This document shows positions 20,349 to 35,815 of a stretch of 37,004 nucleotides of DNA, in pieces; the stretch's first letter is position 1; every line of letters begins with the position of its first letter. Source of the stretch: Phanerochaete sordida (lineage: Eukaryota > Basidiomycota > Agaricomycetes > Polyporales > Phanerochaetaceae); contig BPQB01000150.1 in NCBI GenBank assembly GCA_019973155.2, forward strand, positions 1 through 37,004. The letters run 5' to 3'. The notes under the pieces are model-generated. The model was given only the letters and a program-made list of their open reading frames with translations. It ran no database searches and was not told where the DNA came from. The translations under genes were made by a program, and so were the position numbers.

Positions 20349-21310
20349 CTACTGATCGAGAATGAACTCGAGACTCACACGGCGGTCAGCTTGATCACCC
20401 TGCGAAGCGTGAGTGGCGGGGAGATCTGGCGTCGCGCCAGTGCCTGTGGTAGCAGGATGCGCGGTCTGCGGAAGAGTATCGTTGTGCTGTGACGCCGAGC
20501 CGGAAGCAAACGGCGGCGGTGGGCTGTGTGTGCTGCTGCAGCTGGCTCATCTGGGGCGCCGGATGCATGAATGCGAAGGGCACCTGGGTGACAGAAGAGT
20601 ACGCGGCCTGAGAGCCGGTGGTGATCGATGGCAGAGCGTCCTGAAGTCGTGCTGCTCACGTCGAAGGCAGGACTCGATGAACCTGACTTCAAATTAGCAG
20701 ATAATGACACTACATATCTGGTACTCACTGCCTCCAGCTCGGGTTGCGAAGGACGCCGCTGCCGTACTGCTCGCGCTGCTAGGCGAAGAATCTGGTCACG
20801 TCCGGCCCAACAGGGAGGCGAGGCTTGCGAGACTAGTCGGGGGCAGGTTCGACGTTGTCCACGGAATCGGTATCTTGACCGTCCGGGTCCTCGATGTCAA
20901 GCGCGTCTCGGTTCTTGCATGCAAGGTCGCTCTTGGATCGTCTGATCAGCAAGAGCAGAATCCGAGCGAACAAATGACTTACATGTGCGATGAGCTCTTT
21001 GGCCGCTCCGAGGAGCTCCTTGGCTGCGCGTCGTCCACACGCTGTTCTACCCTTCGAATGAAACAGACTATCGCGCGACGCGGACCTTACACAAGACATG
21101 AGCATGGATATCATAGAGCGCGGAACACGCTCACGAGCTTGCGAAGGGAGCTTTTCACATATGAATAGGGGCGTCCAATGACGGCTACAATGTCGTGCGT
21201 TCGAGCCGCGGTGCTGAAGGTATTTTGCAGGCCGTATTTTCCCAGATATTGCTTGAGGCGAGCCTCGTGTGCAACAAGTCAGTATATCGACGAGTCCAGC
21301 GGGGCCTCAT
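20349..21310 (-). pseudogene. Decayed or unresolved gene, possible regulatory protein
   Basis: The minus strand shows several stretches with good codon use that do not join into one frame. Upstream part (about 21310-21150): LTQDEAPLDSSIY, an in-frame TGA, then a stretch containing ARLKQYLGKYGLQNTF, DIVAVIGRPYSYVKSSLRK. Middle: RRAAKELLGAAKELIAH and an acidic DALDIEDPDGQDTDSVD, ending in TAG, with more TAG codons in that frame. Downstream: VPFAFMHPAPQMSQLQQ, then after a frame change a Pro/Gln/Thr-rich tail ending SLEFILDQ and a stop at 20349. Short introns explain some shifts but not all. The Gln/Pro-rich tail suggests a former transcription regulator, which is inference. I do not recognise the family. 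The 21311-22213 stretch next to it has long overlapping frames but nothing I can name. Confidence 0.4.
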
Positions 21311-22213
21311 CTTGTGTCAACTGCAGCGCCGTAAAGGCAGAGAAACGAGGTGGCGTCTGGCGGCGGGATGGTGGCAAGAGACAAGGAGCGCGACGCCCGC
21401 AACGACGACGCGCGGCCCCTTTGAGTAAGGCGCTTCTGGACACGTGGGTCGCACCTCAGAGCAGCGCGCGAAGTCTCGCAAAGTCCACAACTCTGTGTTG
21501 CCGCTATCCAGCTCTCCTACACAGAAGGGTATGCTACTAGCATCAAAATATATTATGCTACACTATGCTGCGCACTGTACAGCCGTGAACATATTCGTAT
21601 TGCGGTACATCCTCTCTGTGCACAGCTTCGCGAAGTCTCGAGGGTTGAGGGAATGGGCGTGCACGGTTGTTGAAGGGTCTGAAGGTGATGAAGATCGCTA
21701 ACCACTGACGGAGGAATTTTCTTCTTTGACTTCGCCTTTTGCTTGCATGCTTCGATCTCTCTGCACAGGGGCAGAGGGCCAAGCCAACAGTGCATCGGGG
21801 AGGCGGGCACGGCGGATTCGCCTCAGTCGTGAGTCCCACAAGCGTTGCTGTCGCAGGGGAAGGATCCTGCAGTGATGATAGGAGATTCGCGTGCACCAAC
21901 GCATGAGGACGAGAGTTGGAGGTGCATGGTTGTGCCGAGACGTCCGAGTCGAGACTCGAGGAGGCGGCGACGTGTGCGCTCTGGCGGGGAAGAGTGGAGC
22001 TCCCGCCCTCCCCGCCATCACGCATGTGGGGACAAAGCGCCCATTTCACTATCGGCGCAGTTTGCCGGGCTGCTTTGACACAGTCATTCGCAAGATTCAC
22101 CTCAGTCATTCATACGAACATCCGATCTTACAACAATCACAAGAATTCTTATCACATTCGTAAGATTCTTCCCTCAAAAATTCTGACTACGACATTTCTC
22201 AACGAGCCTCAGA

Positions 22214-22790
22214 ATCCCAGTTGGCCGTGTAGCTCTCCAACTTCTGGCCGCCTTTGCGGTGATTGCTGCGGTCCCGACGGTCTCGACCAGCTCGGCCATT
22301 GCGGACACCGACGCGTGGAAGCGAATGCAAATTGCCACCGTCGCGGAGCTATGCAACAAGCTGGCTGGCGGTCGCCGGTCAGATTCTGAGTACGCGTCCA
22401 TCTGCCAGCGGAGCTACGCTGGCGGCCCAACGTCTCTCCGCTTCCGCGCACGGTGCGTCCTGCGTACACGTCGGAATATCGTACAGCTGCCTAACAAGCT
22501 TGCAGGGACGCGATATTTTCGACAGATAGCCCGTTGCACGTCGCCACGGTGGAGTAACTGCTGTGCGCTTGGTGGGCGCAGGCGACGTGGACGCGGGATC
22601 GCCCTCCGTTCTGGACCTTCGCCAGGGTCCGTCTGCCAAACGAGGCGCTGGAATGCTCCGTCGCGTTGTACCCGTTCCAGGTTTGTTTCTCTCCTTGTTG
22701 CCATTCATCCAGTGTTTTGACGTGACGGTCTGGCCTACGGCCCATTTTGTGCGCGTCCCAGGCACAGCTGTCATCGGTAACCTTGGCTAG
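22214..22790 (+). pseudogene. Possible decayed gene for a secreted protein
   Basis: After a good 5' intron candidate (donor GTAAGA at 22160, CTGAC branch, CCTCAG acceptor) the frame reads ATC where an ATG would be expected, then PVGRVALQLLAAFAVIAAVP, which looks like a signal peptide with an Ala-rich cleavage region. It continues through an intron (donor GTGCGT after ...RAR; acceptor TTGCAG) to DAIFSTDSPLHVATVE and a stop. A second good frame (TAVRLVGAGDVDAG...) follows at once, shifted by one base, and ends at 22790 after a 3n-length intron. A lost start plus a one-base shift suggest a pseudogene; mis-modelled splicing is the alternative. Product unknown. Confidence 0.35.
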
Positions 22791-23321
22791 CCATCACCGA
22801 TGTCGAGCACCGGGAAGCGCGAGTCGCGGAGGACGTCCGTTCTGGAATCCTCGACACGCTTTGGCAAACGCGGGATGCGGGGTTTACGACAGAAGGGTCG
22901 TATCAACGGCGTATTCACGCGTAGTAGGTGTCGACTCCACTTAGTCTTCATTCCAAGTGCTCACTTTCGTAACAGTTCAAGCTGTTCGCTTTGGAACGTG
23001 CCACTTTTGTGATGCAGAGCAGACACAATCCTATTCTGGCGTGTGGGGCGGAGCGGGCCTAGCGTTTCGATAGCATCAGGACGTGCCTGAGACTCCCAGG
23101 CCTGTTCGTCTAGCCTAGCGGGCACAGGTACCACCCGTAGCGAAATCCTATCTATTTTTTGCTGACATTCTGGATGAAACCTACTCTCTACTCATAAAAA
23201 GCCTCCCCGAGCTCTCTGGCCGCCCAGCTCTCGACACCCGAGTCGCACCCGCCTTCTCCTACTCTTCACCCCGCCGCCACTCTTTTTTCCTTACTATAAT
23301 TTACCACTCCTCTTCTTCATC
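22791..23321 (+). promoter_or_regulatory. Upstream region and pyrimidine-rich leader of the large gene
   Basis: No gene seen. A TATA-like ATAAAAA lies at 23194-23200, about 120 bp before the ATG, and 23255-23320 is a C/T-rich leader of the kind found before strongly expressed fungal genes. Confidence 0.45.
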
Positions 23322-26300
23322 ATGTGTATCGACGGCAACACAGCGGACCTCTCCGTCCACTACATCAACGCCCAGCTCGTCGCTCTTTGGGAGAACGCTC
23401 AGAAGTGCGCGACGCACGCTGCCGGCCTCGACTTCAAATCCGCGGCATACGAGAAAAGCAAGGCGACGCGGGCACTGCGCGAGTACCACTACCTCACCCG
23501 CAAGGCCAAGCACGGCCTGCAGGAAAAGGAGCTCTTCTTCTCCGCCAAGTTTGACCGTCCTCAGCTCAAGTTCATCTGCAACCACTCTGCCTTCTTCTAT
23601 CTGAAGATCGAGTCGGGCCACTTGAACCTCGAGGTGAAGGAGGCTGACAGGGCCGGAGCCAAGGCCAAGCAGTAAGCTCGGATACCCATTTCGTCCTCCA
23701 TGTGCTGAACAGTCCGTGACAGGAGCGCCAACCGCAACATCAAGTCTCTGGAAGTCGTCTTCCATGTTCCCATCACTCGCACGAGCACCAAAGGCCGTGA
23801 CAGCAAGATTTCCAACGGGTCTGCCGACCACACAATCCAGATGCAAATCCTCAAGCTCGACGGTGCGTAATTTGTCAAGGATTTCTCTCCTGCGACTCAC
23901 AGGCTGCAGACGCGAAGCTGATCATGGTGAACCCCGACTCTACCCTGGGTTCCGATGTCCGGGACGCTCTGGCGTTTTACATGCGCCACTACCTCGCCTT
24001 CCTGAAGGCATCGGGCAAGCACGTCTTCTTCGACCTCTGCGACTTCGACGCGACCGAGGGCACCACGAAGTCCGACTTCTCGTGCATCCGCACGCGCGAG
24101 ATCGACGGCCTGCTGAAGAACGTGCAGCAGGAGGTCAAGCTCCTCAACAAGTTCGACTGCGGCGTCCTCTCGCAGTTCTACCGCGCCAAGTTCCTCGTCG
24201 CGTCTGCCCTCAGCAACAGCGGCAAGTGGGGCAGTCTCGACACGGCGCTCGCGTCCGTGTGCAGCGAGTGGATCATCGGCTACCAGGTCCAGCACCACTT
24301 CTTCATCAACTTCGAGGCGCCGACCATCCAGGTGCTCTGCCCGCACGAGGTCATTCTCAAGTTCCGCGTCAAGGATCTCGCGTTCTTCAAGGAGACGCAC
24401 ATCGATGCCAAGTAAGTCGCATGGTTTTCGTCTCAGGGTTTGCGCTGACGGGTGCTTTGTAGGGCGACCGTTCTAAAGGAGTTCCACGACTGGACGATCG
24501 CTTTCGTCGTGAGGGTGTTTGAAAACGACTCTGGCATGATCCAGCTTGACTTCGAGAGTAAGTACCTCAGCAAGCGCATCCCTGACGACAGTGCTTATCA
24601 TGCCCTTCAGCTGCGCAGTTCTCCCGCATCGACTCGTTCTTCGGCGCGAAGGTCGACACCGAGATCGAGAAGTACATGCGGCTCATGATCGGCTTCTTCT
24701 CCGTCGACTACGTCGACATCCTCATCAGCCACTCGCTGCACCTCTGCGTCGAGTCGAGCGGCGGCTTCGCGCTCGGGAGCGGCGAGCACCACTCGGCCGA
24801 CTGGACGAGCGGGTCCGAGGACGAGGAGCCCGTCGGGTTCTACCGCCAGCGCGGCTTCGCGATGCTCTGGATGGAGCGCATCGAGCGCATGCAGATCCAC
24901 AGCGGCTTCGACCAGGTCATCACGCTCTCCGAGACCGCGATCAACCGCATCCTCGGCGAGCGGCTCAAGGTCGTCTCGCTCTTCGAGGGCAGTGCCGGTG
25001 CATTCCGCCTCGACGTCCATGGCCTCAAGGTCCGCCTCCTTAGCAACGGCAAGGCCATCCTCTACGTCCAGGCCGAGGGTCACATGCGGGTCAAAAAGTG
25101 AGTGGTACAGTTTATTGACCCACGTAGCGTGCCTGACCTTCGCACCAGGAGAACCGCGTCGACGTGGAAGTTCTGGATCCCGTACATCTGGGAGCTGGCT
25201 TCCGAGACGGATGAGTGCGAGCAGTGCTCGTTCGAGAGTATCACCCTCGCATACGAGGTGGACCTCAAGCTCGTCAGCCACGAGTGTGTCCAGGGCCAGG
25301 TCGACAAGTCTGTCGTGGAGTACATCCTCGAAAAGACGGGTTTCAGCTCTACCTCTGTAAAGGTCACGACCGAGGTCACACACTCTCATGCCCATGGCCT
25401 CAAGCACTTCATTCTTGATCTCTCGAGTAAGTCGCGGACAGAGCTTGTGATCCCGCCTTTCCGTCTAACAGTGTCCTTCCCAGATGCGCGCTTCATCGAG
25501 AAGCTTTCCGACGTCGGAGCCTTGGAGTGCGGCGAAACCTCCTCAGACCGGATGAAGACGATCCAGACCTACGTCCCGCGGTACTTCGAGTCCCTCGTCA
25601 CCTTCGGCCACAACATCCTTCACACCGTGACGATGGCGGGCGCCGCCCGCGATTCGAGCCTGTTCGCCTTCACCGACGTCGACTTCAAGGTCCTCACGAA
25701 GCGCCGCGTCGCCGCGTCGGTCTCGCTCTTCGAGCGGGAGACCGTGGAGGCGCCGATCGTCATGATCTACGGTATGTGCACCGGCGCACCGATGCCCGCA
25801 CTCATCGACGCGTGGGGGCTCGGCTGGCTCACCGTCGGGAAGCGCTCCGTCGGCACGCTCGCGCTCTCGCGCCGGGTCTTCCTCGAGCGCTGCATCCTGC
25901 GCCACCTCGAGGGCATCAACGCGCGCACGACGCTCGTGCCCAAGTCTGTCGACGTCGTCGACGGCAAGTGGCACGTCGCGCTCATCACTTGGGACAAGCG
26001 CGATAAGCAGTCCGTGGCCGGATGCAAGTGGACGCAGATCGCGAGCAAGGAGCCCGGCCACATCGCGTACCAGTGGTACCACAAGGATGAGTGGAAGCAC
26101 AAGCACGAGAGCGATAAGCGCGACACCAACAACGGGGAGTACGCCCTGGACTGTAAGTGTACCACCTTGCTCTGGTCTATCCCCGAGACTCACGTACCTC
26201 CAGGCACTACTCAGAACTCTGTGTGCATCCCGACGGCATACAACGCTTCGGGTATGGTGATCAAGGTCGAGGGTAGCTCTTCGCTTCGTGTTCACGGCAA

Positions 26301-27162
26301 GACCAACGATGAGAAGTGGAAGTACGTATTCACGCAGACCATCTGGCTAATCGCCGCTAACTCCTTCCCCGCTCTAGGAACAAGACCACCTTCTCGTGGT
26401 CCGCCACCCTTGCGCTCGATACCAGCTCGGGCTCCCTCAAGGTCAACTTCTCCCACGTCCAGCCCACCCTCACGCACGACCGCGGCGAGTGCGTCGGCCG
26501 CTGCCCCTTCGACCTCGCAGAGCTGCACAAGAAGTGCTTCATGCTCGACGTCAAGATGTTTGACACCTTCGTACCCGTGCTCAAGTCTGCCTTCGAGAAC
26601 AACTGGAGCTACTGCACGATGGGCATCCAGCAGGTCACGATCAGGGATCCGATCTTCACGCGCAAGGGCGACTTCGTCTGCGAGCTTGACCTCGTCACTG
26701 GTGAGCCGTACGCTTGTGCTTCTTCATACACGGCCGTGCTGACGCTGTGGCCAGACCGCAAGCTCCCTCACATGTTCAACCGCGACCTGTGGAAGAAGAA
26801 CGCCGAATGGCACTGCGAGTATAAACGTAAGCAGCTTCCCCCCTGCATACCTTCAGTTCGCTAACCGACTGCTTACAGCCGGACCGACCATCCCTCTGGT
26901 CAACGGCAAGCCTATCACCGTGAGCACCAGCTTCAGCGGCTCCTTCAGCAGCGGGTACGTCAGCGGCAACGGGACCCCTGCGCTGAGCCCGTCGTTGTCC
27001 ACCGCAACCGCTCTGTCCAGTGCTGCAGTTACGCCCGCGCTCGAGGTGAAGCCCGACATCCTCATACCTGCGCCCAAGGCCGCGGCGCCGATGACCACCA
27101 AGGTGACGAAGAACGGCGTCCACAACGAGAAGAACGGTGCCTTTCTTCAGGAGAAGCTGTAG
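23322..27162 (+). CDS. Large conserved-looking protein of unknown function (1,105 residues)
   Basis: Eleven exons (23322-23671, 23723-23862, 23910-24411, 24463-24557, 24611-25097, 25149-25426, 25484-26152, 26204-26321, 26378-26700, 26755-26826, 26879-27162). All ten introns are standard GT-AG of 46-57 nt and all phases agree. The protein starts MCIDGNTADLSVHYINAQL and ends NGAFLQEKL. I see no signal peptide, no certain membrane helix and no catalytic motif that I know. It is rich in short hydrophobic beta-like segments separated by charged loops, with many Cys, Trp and His residues in the middle. The C-terminal 90 residues are Ser/Thr/Pro/Gly-rich and probably disordered. The C/T-rich leader and strong codon bias suggest high expression. 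I do not recognise the family; a lineage-specific basidiomycete protein is my guess. Confidence 0.85.
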
Positions 27163-27482
27163 CGGACAGTGTTTCAGTGAGAACGGCTGCCTGTGGACGA
27201 TCTGGCAGTCTTGTATTGGATGGTGCTCGTGCTCGTGCTCTTGTCTTGGGTCTCATTCTTGGTGCTGTCATTCGGGTTGCTGTCCCTGCTGTTATTATTG
27301 CTGCTATCAACCTGTCGATGTGGACGTTACACACTAATTGCCTTTGACTTCACTTTCCTTGTTGTATTTCACAGTCTTGCATTTTACTGCTATGTATACA
27401 TACACGGTACACTAGACCTGTAGAACAATCGGACATCTGATCTCTGATATACCGGAGCTTTAGTGCTCACATTGCAAGCGGC

Positions 27483-27868
27483 ATGGAACGAGACGATCAT
27501 CTTCCTGCGACAGCCGTAGCCTATGGCAATGTCATGCAAAGTGGAACGAGTATTTCATCCGTCAAGCGTATATAACGGTCACTTGAGCCACGGAATCGGT
27601 ATACCCTGCGAACGGCGCGACGAACGCACTAAACGTCGCGTTCCATAAACGAACGCAGTCGTCCCTGACAGGGCTGCATGCGAGCAAGTCTGGTCTGTGG
27701 AGACCTGTAAGCCACAGAGTTCCCAATCTCCAAGGTGGTACCTCTGAGGCTGGTGGCGATGTACCCGAACCTACGCCAACGGTTTGTCACTTGCTAGAGC
27801 GGTCTCCTTCTGAATCGTCTGGGGATGACGCTGCGGCGCTCGTCAAGTCGAGGCCCAAGCGACGATGA
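27483..27868 (+). CDS. Candidate small two-exon gene, unknown product (93 residues)
   Basis: Exon 27483-27567 starts MERDDHLPATAVAYGN. A 104-nt intron (donor GTATAT at 27568, CACTAAAC branch, acceptor CTGACAG at 27671) joins it in frame to exon 27672-27868, which ends in a basic KSRPKRR. The codon use looks coding in both parts. Weak points: the donor overlaps a TATATAA word that could instead be a TATA box, no motif is recognisable, and the protein is short. It lies between the large unknown gene and the 3' end of CUL1. The remaining bases of 27163-28067 show nothing. Confidence 0.3.
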
Positions 27869-28067
27869 ATGAGATGCGTGAGTGACATATACCAGGTAAG
27901 GACAGTGCGGATATCAGAGCTTCGTCTGTCGCCAAACGATGCTGGCTGCCAGTGCACAAAAGCGCGTGAGGGGATAGGATACTATTGCTACAATGTCCAG
28001 ATCTACCAAGAGATGGAGTATTATGACACATACAACCGACAGCATAGAACGACAGCAGCTGAAATCC

Positions 28068-30824
<2,757 letters not shown>

Positions 30825-30940
30825 GCTGGACGCTGAGACTGGGTGGCTTTCGGGGTTCGTCGAGATGATGGTGGTCAGAGGGGAAGTGCCTTAAGGCGGC
30901 TGGGGCATGCGGCGGGGGTTCAGACGCGCTAACAAAGCAG

Positions 30941-30956
30941 TGTTACCGCGGTAACA
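30941..30956. promoter_or_regulatory. 16-bp perfect palindrome in the CUL1 upstream region
   Basis: TGTTACCGCGGTAACA is fully self-complementary, about 117 bp upstream of the CUL1 start. A TTACCCG word follows at 30986-30992. TTACCCG is the core bound by Reb1-type Myb factors in yeasts; whether a related factor acts here is inference. The rest of 30825-31191 shows no gene. Confidence 0.5.
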
Positions 30957-31191
30957 AAGGTTTCTATGCCCTTTGATTACGGTTGTTACCCGAGTCACAA
31001 AAGCAGCTTACCCCTTTCGTAATCTCGGCAGCGGGGTCGCGCTTGTGCGCGCGCTAACGCGTCCGTTATGAGACGCCACGTCCAGCGACCGACGCGAAGC
31101 GCATCCATACATGCCGGCCACATTCTCAAAGTCTGACAAGTTGGCCACGCTCTTGCAGGCACAAACGCTATGGCATACATGGCAGCCCCGT

Positions 31192-33502
<2,311 letters not shown>

Positions 33503-33600
33503 ACGTTTGAACTGTCAGATTCATGCTGTCGGCTACTCAACAATACCCCGCTTTGAGTGTCACATCGATTGTCTTGCATTCGTCTTTCGTCCCTCCCACC

Positions 33601-34126
33601 ATGTCTTCTTCGCATTGTCGCTCGTCGACGTCTGCAGAAACACTTCACAGAAACGCCGATACTTCAGCAACTTCTACCGGGGCTATTACAGGGCACGACG
33701 ACGCCTTCACTCTGTACGACCTACGCGTCGAAGCTGTCTGCCCGCCCGGTCAGCGCATTCTGTGTGGTGCGAAGGATGGGGACCATTTCACCTTGGAGGG
33801 CGAGATGATGTATCTGCCCCCTGGGCAGGGAATCTCAATATATTCGCTAGGTACTGTAATTCTCCCTTCTCCCTATCTGCGCATGGTCCGGTCGAACGCC
33901 CGCTTTGCCCTGCTCACACCTTGCGGCAGCGTCTATCCTACCTTTACTTGCTGCCAAGCAGCGGCCGTCCGCCAGGAACGACTGGATGTCTACAGACGCG
34001 GAGATTGCCTGTCCCGACCCTCACTGCCCGTCGCGATGGCGCATCGTGAGGACGGGACTGAGGACGTTCAAGCACGGGGATGTTACGGCAGTACCGCTGG
34101 AACCCATCGCGGGCCGTGAAGCTTGA
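33601..34126 (+). CDS. Small conserved basidiomycete protein (TIGR04076-like), unknown function
   Basis: Two exons (33601-33850, 33930-34126; GTACTG donor, GCGGCAG acceptor) give 148 residues. Seen: a Ser/Thr-rich N-terminus, then FTLYDLRVEAVCPPG, CGAKDGDHFTLEGE, LPPGQGISIYSLASILPLL, AKQRP, NDWMSTD, ACPDPHC and a basic-aromatic end. The CPPG...GD.F.LEGE arrangement recalls the short TIGR04076 family of uncharacterised proteins; that link is from memory and uncertain. The paired cysteines (CPDPHC) could bind metal. The spliced frame is much better than read-through, which changes the reading after SLG. The stop codon lies inside a 7-bp tandem repeat. No predicted membrane segment. Confidence 0.75.
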
Positions 34127-34142
34127 AGCTTGAAGCTTGAAG
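34118..34142. repeat. GAAGCTT tandem repeat over a stop codon
   Basis: Three full GAAGCTT units and a partial fourth (GAAG). The TGA of the preceding gene (34124-34126) spans the join of units 1 and 2. Confidence 0.8.
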
Positions 34143-34412
34143 AGTCGGCAGCCGAAAGAATTCGTTGATGCGCATGTTATCTCCGTCCGCAGATGCGGAA
34201 GCAAACTGCTTGCAAATAAATTTACCGCAGGATTTTCCCGAGCCCTTTGATCGTCAGCTGGTCCATGTTGTCTTTGCTCACTTTCTTCCACACCTCTATC
34301 ATCTGAGGGAAAGGCTGTCGCTTTCAGTACAGGACGTCAGCTTCCCGAAAGAAGCTTTGCGCGACTGTCATCCGAGGCACATCTACAGGTCATACGCTCA
34401 ACGTCAACAGCG

Positions 34413-35496
34413 ATGAGTACTGGACTGGCCATCGATTCCCTGACGGTGATGATGGGCTACCTGGAGGTGGTTCCGGTTCCTGTGTACTCGGTTCGATATA
34501 TCGAAGACGGTCTGAACGCTTCACCTTTTAAAAACTCCGAAGCTCGCTGACTTCCGTTCTGCAGAAACGTACTATTGCAGTCGATGCCAAATCCAGTTTC
34601 AATCGTTGGGTTCATTCGAGCGGCATCTTGAGACGTGGCCAACCCATCACTACTGCACCCTCTGTCGCAAAGACTTCGCAACACCACTCGGCCTCACAGA
34701 ACACTACGTGCAGAGTCCGTATCACCACTATTGCCGGCGCTGCAATCTGCACTTCGATACGAAAGAAGAACATGACTTTCACAAGCGGACGAGTCATTAC
34801 TACTGCCCTCTGTGCAACTCTGTGAGTCTTCGTATCTTTCTCGTGCTATCTATGGGGCTCAAGCAGGCCTGGAAGACCTTCGACTTCCAGCAGGGCCTGC
34901 ATGAGCCCAATCGCCAGAAGCACCCGTACTGCATATCTTGCAAGCGCGTCTTCGAGACCCAACAGAACCTGGACGCCCACCTCAAGTCTCATCTGCACAC
35001 CGCATCCGCAGTCAAGTGCCCTGCTTCTTCCTGCGGCCGCGTCTTCATCTCCCGTGGGGACTTGGCGAAACACTGGGAGGCGGGAACATGCTCTTCCGGC
35101 GTGAATCGCAACCGCCTGAACGACGCGCTAGTCCGCGCCGATACCAGCCGTACCTTCACCAACCCGGACCGACTTCTCACGGGCCCCAGCGGGGTCCCGC
35201 GCAGCACCGTCATCGAGACGCGCGCGACGGAGGCGTCGTGGAACGGACGCGCCTTCGTGTGTGTGCTCTGCCACAAGTCGCTTAAGGCGCTGCGCAGCCT
35301 CGACGCGCACCTGAACAGCCCGGCGCACGGCGAGAAAATCTACCGCTGCCCACCGCGCGCGAACGGCTGCAACGCGCACTTCACGACGCTCAGCGCGCTC
35401 GTGCAGCACGTCGAGAGCGGGCGCTGCGGCGTGTTCAGGTTCGTGGACCAGATGAGGGACGCGTTCGATTCGCTGAAGGGGCGGATGATTGCATGA
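34413..35496 (+). CDS. C2H2 zinc-finger protein, tandem copy 1
   Basis: Three exons (34413-34509, 34565-34821, 34867-35496) give 327 residues. The N-terminal part holds closely packed fingers (YYCSRCQIQF, HYCTLCRKDF, HYCRRCNLHF, YYCPLCN), the middle PYCISCKRVF and KCPASSCGRVF, and the C-terminus CVLCHKSLKAL and YRCPPRANGCNAHF followed by paired histidines. The second intron is 45 nt, 3n and stop-free, so it can be mistaken for coding; the paralog at 35816 has an intron at the same place. The start is uncertain: the next in-frame ATGs are at 34446 region codons MM, and the paralog's start aligns best with the MGYLEVV segment. Likely a nuclear DNA- or RNA-binding protein; target unknown. The 34127-34412 gap shows no gene. 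Confidence 0.82.
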
Positions 35497-35815
35497 ACTA
35501 TGTGCATGAAGGTAAGCCGTGTTTCTCAAGGTGCCGCGCGATCCTGACGAGCTGTTCACAGGACTCCATATGACACACTATGTGTTCTGGGTGATGTTTG
35601 GTTCCAGCATGTGGCTGTGCTCCACCTTGCGAACCCAGAGCGGCCTGGAGCGCTGGAGACATACGACCTTCGGTCCCGCGGAACGGAGTGCACCACCATG
35701 GTGATAAATTCTCGGAGCTCCTGTAATTGTTGTCCGTGCACCGCCTCCTGTCGCAACCTCAATAAAACGGACGCCTTCTCGTCGCAGAGGAAGTCTCGTC
35801 CCCACCCTCTACATC
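35497..35815. other. Spacer between the zinc-finger copies
   Basis: About 320 bp without a gene. An AATAAAA word at 35760-35766 could be a poly(A) signal for copy 1 or a TATA-like element for copy 2, 50 bp upstream of its ATG. Confidence 0.4.

Noticed and set aside
21558..22109. 183-codon minus-strand frame with basic segments
   Set aside because: Three frames over this stretch look equally plausible, no splice model joins them, and no motif is visible.
25527..26295. Long overlapping frames within the large unknown gene (159 codons plus, 250 minus)
   Set aside because: Both are antisense or shifted shadows of exon 7; neither has motifs.
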